Source of the DNA: Catonia carolina
Lineage: Eukaryota > Arthropoda > Insecta > Hemiptera > Achilidae
Length of the DNA: 64,000 nt
Direction of reading: 5' to 3'
Assembly (NCBI GenBank): GCA_035578175.1
Contig: JAQMRL010000001.1
Span: 372,055,720 to 372,119,719 of the forward strand
Part shown: positions 58,684 through 64,000 of the stretch, piece by piece
Layout of the letters: every line of letters starts with the position of its first letter
Position numbering within the stretch: position 1 is the first letter of the stretch
Made by a program: the position numbers and the translations under genes
The notes under the pieces: generated by a model
Databases searched by the model: none
What the model was told of the DNA's origin: nothing
What the model saw: the letters and a program-made list of their open reading frames with translations, nothing else

Positions 58684-58985
58684 TATAAAGAAGAAGAAAA
58701 CGCCAATTCTAGTAAGTTACGCAGAAACAAAATAACACAAAACATAAGAAATAACCTATACTTCTAAAACCTATTTAAAACTTAGGTTATAAATTGTTTG
58801 TCGCAAATTAAAATTATCACACCTCTCAAAACAAAAACAGTAACTGTTTTTAGTACTTACATTTTTATTTGCTGTCAATAAACATAATTCATCACACATT
58901 TAAAAAACTTGTTTCATTCAGAAACGAAAATAAAATGCAGAGCACAAAAACAACACGTGAAAGTCGAAAAATGGCTGAACGTCTC
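58684..58985 (-). promoter_or_regulatory. Jockey 5' UTR, presumed internal promoter
   Basis: The 302 bp between the inferred 5' end (GAGACGTTCAGCCATTTTTC in sense) and the ORF1 ATG would carry the element's internal RNA polymerase II promoter, as is known for this clade. The TTCAGCC near the start could be an initiator. I could not identify a convincing downstream promoter element at the expected spacing. Confidence 0.4.
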
Positions 58986-58996
58986 GTTGTGGATAT

Positions 58997-59839
58997 AACA
59001 TAATAATTAAGCATAATCTAAGTAGAATGTACTAATGCTTAACGATTAACAAAAATGTTAGTTCGGAACATTCTTTTAAACACACAGGGTTTTAACGCAA
59101 TGGCTAACTATATACTCGTAGTTTGCTAAACCATTTAAAGAAGCAGACCTCGTATTATACTCATGTGCTCACTTCTATCAGGCGACGATTAAAGAAATAA
59201 AACAATTATATCTGAACGTGAGAAAATTTCATTACCAAAACAGGAAATTTTATTTTGCACCAAAGCTAATAGCTACTGGTTCATGAAATCGTTTCATCTT
59301 GGCTTGTAGCTTCTTTTGATCCTAATTTCAGCAACATTGAGTAGCAAGAGACGGAGATGTATACCTGTGTAGTAAGCAATTACATTTGCTTTTTACATAA
59401 TATAAGGGGTTCTAGGAACTTATATGTTAAATTATGTATTTTTTTCTGTACTACTGATATATTCGGAAAAAAAACGGGAGGAAAAATTATGTTTGAATTC
59501 GTCCTATTTCAAAACAATTCAATAAAATTATTTAATAATGCATCTAAAATTGTTTCAAATTAATTCGAATAAATTATACTGAATTCATTTGACTTTAAAA
59601 TTGGTTTTGGTGACTGTAGCTTAAAGATTTTGTTGCGGAGGTTTAGTGAGTGGGTTGAAACCCTATTTCTCATTGTTAGCTCTCAGAATTGAAACCAACT
59701 GATTGATTATATTGTCTCATATTGTCCAAATTGTTAATTCTTTCATAAATTGTAAATTTATAAAATAAAAATGATAAATTGTTAAATGTTTTAGGACAAT
59801 AAATAATAATAATAATAATAATACTTAAATAAAATTTAT
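58997..59839. other. AT-rich non-coding; possible LINE 3' end with (AAT)n at 59801-59822
   Basis: No gene is supported. TTTAGGACAATAAATAATAA and continuing AAT units at 59785-59822 look like the simple-repeat 3' end of a non-LTR element, but no coding part remains upstream. Confidence 0.4.
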
Positions 59840-59996
59840 TTTTACGCTCTACTGTTTTGCAATTTTCTATTGCAGACGGTGAGAAGGATCAATTAAAATG
59901 AGTGATAATGAAATACCTGACCTGACCTGACCGGGAGTCGAATTCGATCCCCTAGGGTAGAAGCTAGTGGCGCTGACCGCTACACCACGCCAAATT
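59840..59996 (-). mobile_element. SINE B copy, minus strand
   Basis: In sense orientation: GGCGTGGTGTAGCGGTCAGC, CACTAGCTTCTACCCTAGG, B box ATTCGACTCCCGG, CAGGTCAGGTCAGGTATTTC, CATTATCACTCATTTTAATT, CTTCTCACCGTCTGCAATAG. The extra CAGGT repeat after the B box is unusual. The 3' end is shortened. Confidence 0.78.
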
Positions 59997-60067
59997 AATA
60001 ATAATAAATAAACATAATAGTTAATGATTCAAATTTAATGCTATAAAAACAATTGTAGTTTTTCTCT

Positions 60068-60246
60068 TTGTTTATTTAACGTCGCATCAACTACAGTGGT
60101 CATTAGCGATAACGTTGGGTTGTAAATGTGAAGATGAAATGAATTTTTGTAACGTATGAAAATAAGCCGTCCCTGAGAGGGATTCGAACCCGAGACCGCA
60201 TGATGAGAGGTGAGCACGTTACCAACTACGCCATTGCAGCCGGCAC
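60068..60246 (-). mobile_element. SINE C copy, minus strand
   Basis: In sense orientation: GCCGGCTGCAATGGCGTAGT, B box GGGTTCGAATCCC, TTCATTTCATCTTCAC, and the tail TTATCGCTAATGACCACTG, TAGTTGATGCGACGTTAAA and TAAA. It is highly similar to 51306-51493. Confidence 0.83.
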
Positions 60247-60273
60247 TTTTGTAGTTTTATTTTGTTATCGGTA

Positions 60274-60470
60274 CTGTGTGGCAACGATTTGATTGCCCTT
60301 TGCGGAGAGGAGCAGAATCGGCCCGCTACTAGCCTTTTCAATAACATTTCATTATGTACTACTACTAACTAATACACTGGACTTGGTACATAATGAAGGG
60401 TTATCGAGAAGGCTAGTAGCGGGCCGATTCTGCTCCTCTCCGCAAAGGGCAATCAAATCTTGCCACACAG
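60274..60470. mobile_element. Palindromic (foldback) MITE, ~197 bp
   Basis: About 85-bp arms: left CTGTGTGGCAACGATTTGAT, TGCCCTTTGCGGAGAGGAGC, AGAATCGGCCCGCTACTAGC; the right arm reads the reverse complement with one indel and few mismatches. TA flanks both ends (60272-60273 and 60471-60472), the target of Tc1/mariner-type transposases. No coding capacity. Being nearly a perfect hairpin, its transcript could form double-stranded RNA. Confidence 0.9.
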
Positions 60471-60472
60471 TA

Positions 60473-61680
60473 ACTCTTTAGTTTTGAATAACTGTCCATT
60501 TTTATTGCTCCTATTTTTTGGTGGATTTCTTTTCAGCTTCGATTAAAACAAGTGACATCAAACGGTGTTTGTTTGTGCATGCCTACCACCTGGTCACGAT
60601 ATTGCTTGTATAATGTAATTCTTATTGACGAATGAAGGAGAACGAATTCAAAAAGTGGAAAAGAAAGATAAAGGTAGAGCTGTTTGACGTGACATTCATT
60701 CTAAATATTGCACTTAACGCTGTTTCTTAAGAGGACCCGGAACACAAAAAATTGAAAATTTTCACATTTCCGGTTTTTTCACATAATTAAAATTCAGAGT
60801 TTACTACATCCAACAATATATACATAATTTGTTGGGAGTTTTGCAGTTTTTATAAAATAAAAAACAATATGTTGAACCCTTACGTTATTTTTTTAGCGTT
60901 AATTGTTTCCTTAAACATTTCTATTTTTTAATGACAATAGATAAATTAATATTTTTTTTATTTTGAGCGATATTTTTTGTTTTAAAACTTTATCTCAGCA
61001 TAAGACCAGCTGTGGGTGTAATAAATTAAAGTCTGAACTGTAAAAAATAACATAATTGAACTATTTAAATTTTAATATGTTCTTTTAATTACGAGGAGTA
61101 ATGTCCAAGTATTATGTCCAAGTATTTTCTTGGACATATATGGAACATTTTCTCAGCCAACTTCGAAAGGATTTTAATGAAAGTTTTGCGCAGCCTTTAA
61201 CACTATAATTTAAATGTAATGAGTTAATATACAGTAAAATTAATGTGTTTGAATATTTATTTTCCAATCAATAGGCAAAAAGTTATGATTTTCAAAAGTG
61301 GAAAAAGAAAATTTCTTATCTTCCTAACAATATTATCAAGATGCTGCTAACTCAGTGGGTTTAGAACAGCCTGAAAAAAAACTACAAAAAAATTGGACAG
61401 AATAATTCTAATAGTTTTTGAGAAAATATAACTTATATTAACATTACAGAGATACGCTTTCCGGGCCCGCTTAAAGTGACGATCAGTAAGAGAGGCAGTT
61501 TGGTTCGCTTGTACAGTTATTAAGAACTTGTTCTTTAATTTAAATTTATGGTAATTATTCATTATATTGAGTTCATTATATTGACAAAAAGCTTTATTAT
61601 ATGAAAGGTACCGTACAAAGTTCAGAAGTTTTTGTTTATAAACATTTTCATGTATAGCAATATGAGTTTTCTTTTAGACA
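60473..61680. other. AT-rich non-coding stretch
   Basis: No gene is supported and no family was assigned. Confidence 0.4.
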
Positions 61681-61689
61681 CTAAGTTGA

Positions 61690-62175
61690 TATGGCAATGA
61701 AAAGGCTGATGTTGCTGCTAAAAGAGCTGCTTCAGAACATCTACAAGACCATGCTGTTACTCTGGCAGACGTTACTACTTTTTGTTTAAAACGTATGAAA
61801 AAAAATGGAACAATGAATGGATTTCAAAATTATCTAAGTTACACAAAATTAGGAAAGACATCTTTGAGAAACTTATAGAATTGGACGGTCGACGAGATCA
61901 GGTGGTAATTTCACGATTACGTATAGGCCATACTCAATTTACGCACAGTTACATATTCTCAAGTCCTGCCATCCCACCGATCTGTCTTTTTTGCCATGAG
62001 CACCAATTGACGGTAAAACACATTTTACACATTTTATGTGTTTGTCGTTTCACAGAAGTTCAGAGAAGAAATTTCAGCTTCAAGATGTGTCTCTGAGTAA
62101 TTTTTCTGCCATGAAGACAAGATTGAAAGTGTGTTGCAAGTGATGAAGAGCCTAAATTTGTATAACTGTACATAA
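61690..62175 (+). pseudogene. I-type LINE ORF2 C-terminus: end of RNase H and zinc-finger-like tail
   Basis: YGNEKADVAAKRAASEHLQD at 61690 is the end of an RNase H domain, including the GNEKAD motif whose Asp is catalytic in the family. A frameshift in a T-run near 61780 leads to TYEKKWNNEWISKL, then VVISRLRIGHTQFTHSYIF, PPICLFCHEHQLTVKHILH and CRFTEVQRR. The RLRIGHTxxTHxYL..C..C....TVxHIL pattern is typical of the C-terminus of I-clade elements. Another frameshift near 62085 leads to EDKIESVLQVMKSLNLYNCT and a TAA at 62173-62175, which I take as the original end. At least two frameshifts: dead. Confidence 0.8.
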
Positions 62176-62233
62176 CTTTTATGATGTCTTTAAGTAAAAC
62201 TATATAAATAGTTTTGTGTATATTTAAACGAGT

Positions 62234-62234
<1 letters not shown>

Positions 62235-62280
<46 letters not shown>
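62235..62280. repeat. (GT)23 microsatellite in LINE 3' UTR
   Basis: A pure GT tract within the 3' UTR of the I-type LINE. Reading frames over it are artefacts. Confidence 0.97.
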
Positions 62281-62282
<2 letters not shown>

Positions 62283-62495
62283 CAGTAATTTTCTTTCACC
62301 GATTGAATTTTGCCGATCAGTCATTTTTATTATTTAATGTTTTCAATTTTTGTTAGTAATTATTCATTGTTGTTAATTTTGTTGATTGGTTTTTGTAATT
62401 ATGTATCAGCAGTTTATTGGATACTGTGATAATTTTGTTGTAATAACTGGTCGCTAATGACTGCATTCTTGATGCGACCTTAAATAAATAACTTA

Positions 62496-63850
62496 AGAAA
62501 AGAGTTGGCGTAATATAAAAATAAAGGTAATGGTATACCTTAGGTTCATTGATGTCTCTCGAAATTAATTATTGTTGTTACGTAATCTGCTTTATGTGGT
62601 AGTGACTAATATTGCTACTATGGTTTCCTTGATATATACAGTTAATTACTTTCACACTTTGAATATTATGTATGTAATGAATAATAATTTAGTAACATAT
62701 TATGTATTACGGTATAAAATACTCTCTGAATATATTACTGTTTTGAAAATACATTACACGAAAATTATTTAATAATAAAATAAAAATAAAAAAAATCCCT
62801 CGATATAAGTGTAGTGAAATGGTTCTGTAAAATATGTCTAAGAACTAGGCAGTTAACAATATCAGACCAACATAAAAACCCGCATCAAGATCAGTGCAAT
62901 AGGTTTGGGGAAAAACGATAATGTCGTTTTTGATAATGTCGATGCAGTGGTAATTTAGACCGTTTAGAAAGTAAAAAAAGAAATCGTTTTCGTCTGTCGT
63001 GTAACGTTTCCCGTTTAATATCCACATGAGCGTACCAAAGTTAAATTTTAAAAAAATATTCTTTTTTTCACATTACTTTGAAACTATAAAGTGAGTAAAA
63101 TGTAGCACTGTTTCACGATTAGCGAGAAATTTAGTATGGATTGTCGTATGGTATATAATATATACCCTACAATAATAATATAATATATATAGGTCTACCC
63201 TATATTTTTCAAGTTGATGTGATAGCCTAAATTTAAAAACTATCTGATTTCTGTAATTAGCATGCCTTTTCATCCTAGTATGCTCTTCAGAAAGTTCAAT
63301 AACACCATAACAAAAAATTATATAGACAGACAAAACTAATTTTGTAGTCGTTATTTTTTCAATCTTCTATTTATATTGTGTTCAACTAATTAATTTATAA
63401 ATATAATATTAATTTAAAAACCTTTGTTCGTTATTTACAACGAACTAATGTCACATAAAATTTACGAGTATTTTACAATATAATAATTTAATGTAATAGA
63501 CATTTTATGTCAATAATTTATCTTTTAATACATACAGTATATTATCCTTGATTTTGATATGTTTCTGATTCATTGTAAATAAAAAAGTATAATAACTCCG
63601 TTTTAAAAACAAAAACTTTAATATCGTTTCAGAAAATTGAATGTTGCAATAGTTATTAATGAATTTTACTTACTTTTAGGCTTGTCTTAGGCTACTCGCA
63701 AGAAACTTAATTTTATTACTTTCTCGCGCTGTTATATCGTAGAGAAAATATTTACGTTTTACGATCTAATAGCAAAACGTATTTTAGAAGTACACACAAT
63801 CACACTAATCCAAAATTTTGGGTAATCCGATTTTGGATTTCCTATCACAA
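62496..63850. other. AT-rich non-coding stretch
   Basis: No gene is supported; short frames have no recognisable domains. The segment 63150-63195 is almost pure TATA sequence. Confidence 0.4.
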
Positions 63851-64000
63851 AGATGATGACATGAGTAAAAAACTGGCAGAATTAAGCACTGTATCCGGTT
63901 CTATTCTCAGGACAATAGGAGAGAAAACGAGGCAGGACACCCAAATGAAATTTTATAGATCAATAGCTGTACCACTCATAACACATGAGAGTGAAACATG
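63851..64000 (+). pseudogene. RTE-like reverse transcriptase fragment, cut by the window edge
   Basis: The frame reads ISYHKDDDMSKKLAELSTVS, SILRTIGEKTRQDTQ and MKFYRSIAVPLITHESET up to the last base. It parallels ISYAIDDDLVKKLAKFSA and MKFYRAMAVPLITYGSETW of the minus-strand fragment at 53300-53990, so both belong to the same or sister families. The GSE of ITYGSETW is ESE here. It continues outside the window. Confidence 0.78.

Larger units (their letters stand above)
54514..58985 (-). mobile_element. Near full-length Jockey-clade LINE, minus strand
   Basis: About 4.47 kb, the usual size for the clade. In sense orientation: 5' UTR (58985-58684), ORF1 (58683-57363), ORF2 (57363-54688), 3' UTR, and a poly-A (T14 on the plus strand, 54513-54526). 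A candidate 11-bp target-site duplication with one mismatch flanks it: GTTGTGCATAT at 54503-54513 and GTTGTGGATAT at 58986-58996. Only about four lesions interrupt both ORFs, so the insertion is fairly young. I did not find other sizeable copies of exactly this subfamily in the window. Confidence 0.9.
61680..62495 (+). mobile_element. I-type LINE 3' end (RNase H end, C-terminal tail, 3' UTR)
   Basis: The coding remnant is followed by a 3' UTR with a GT microsatellite at 62235-62280 and a terminal block TGGTCGCTAATGACTGCATT, CTTGATGCGACCTTAAATAA. That terminal block is shared with the SINE C copies and several SINE relics in the window. The 5' part of the element is missing; no TSD was resolved. 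Confidence 0.75.

Noticed and set aside
60274..60470. Large hairpin considered as a microRNA gene or terminator
   Set aside because: The TA flanks, arm length and near-perfect symmetry fit a foldback MITE better; there is no sign of a transcription unit.

Overview
This window looks like intergenic DNA from an arthropod, most likely an insect with a large, AT-rich, repeat-rich nuclear genome. The evidence is the roughly 70% AT background, many tRNA-derived SINEs, Jockey-, RTE- and I-type non-LTR retrotransposons, mariner-like DNA transposons, foldback MITEs and long CA/CG microsatellites. I found no convincing host protein-coding gene, no true tRNA or rRNA gene, and nothing bacterial (no operons, Shine-Dalgarno sites or CRISPR). 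The order or species cannot be fixed from the sequence. Every long reading frame that can be explained belongs to a transposable element, and nearly all are truncated or broken.

Layout. 0-2.5 kb: a long hairpin, a 5'-truncated RTE-like LINE with a clean 12-bp target-site duplication (TSD), and a fragment of an unclassified repeat (here R-C). 2.5-9 kb: SINEs, a CA/CG tract, and the first copy of a ~1 kb unclassified repeat (R-B) carrying a 144-bp CA/CG tract. 10-11.7 kb: an internally deleted mariner-like element with perfect 27-bp terminal inverted repeats (TIRs), then a foldback MITE. 12-20 kb: a 240-bp direct duplication, a truncated Jockey fragment with an 11-bp TSD, three 134-bp tandem units, and several SINEs. 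21-22.5 kb: an R-B copy interrupted by both an R-C element and an RTE fragment. 24.2-25.5 kb: a nearly full-length mariner-like element. 26-37 kb: mostly old AT-rich sequence with SINEs and diverged repeats, plus a third R-B copy with R-C inside it. 37.6-39.0 kb: a second copy of the same mariner-like family in the opposite orientation. 44.8-45.8 kb: three nested SINEs. 47-49.3 kb: a Jockey-type LINE with an in-frame 426-bp duplication in its reverse transcriptase and a snap-back inversion at its 5' end. 53.3-54 kb: an RTE-like fragment. 54.5-59 kb: a nearly complete Jockey element on the minus strand with two ORFs and only a few lesions. 60-62.5 kb: a palindromic MITE and an I-type LINE 3' end. 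63.85-64 kb: an RTE-like fragment running off the right edge.

How the parts relate. The Jockey element has the usual two-protein plan: a nucleic-acid-binding Gag-like ORF1, then an endonuclease plus reverse transcriptase ORF2 whose start overlaps the ORF1 stop. The SINEs encode no protein and need a LINE's enzymes. One group (SINE C) shares its 3' tail with the I-type LINE at 61.68-62.5 kb, which suggests a LINE/SINE partnership visible inside this window. I did not find a new gene system. The most unusual signals are structural: nested and snap-back insertions, duplications, and microsatellites that recur at the same place within one repeat family.
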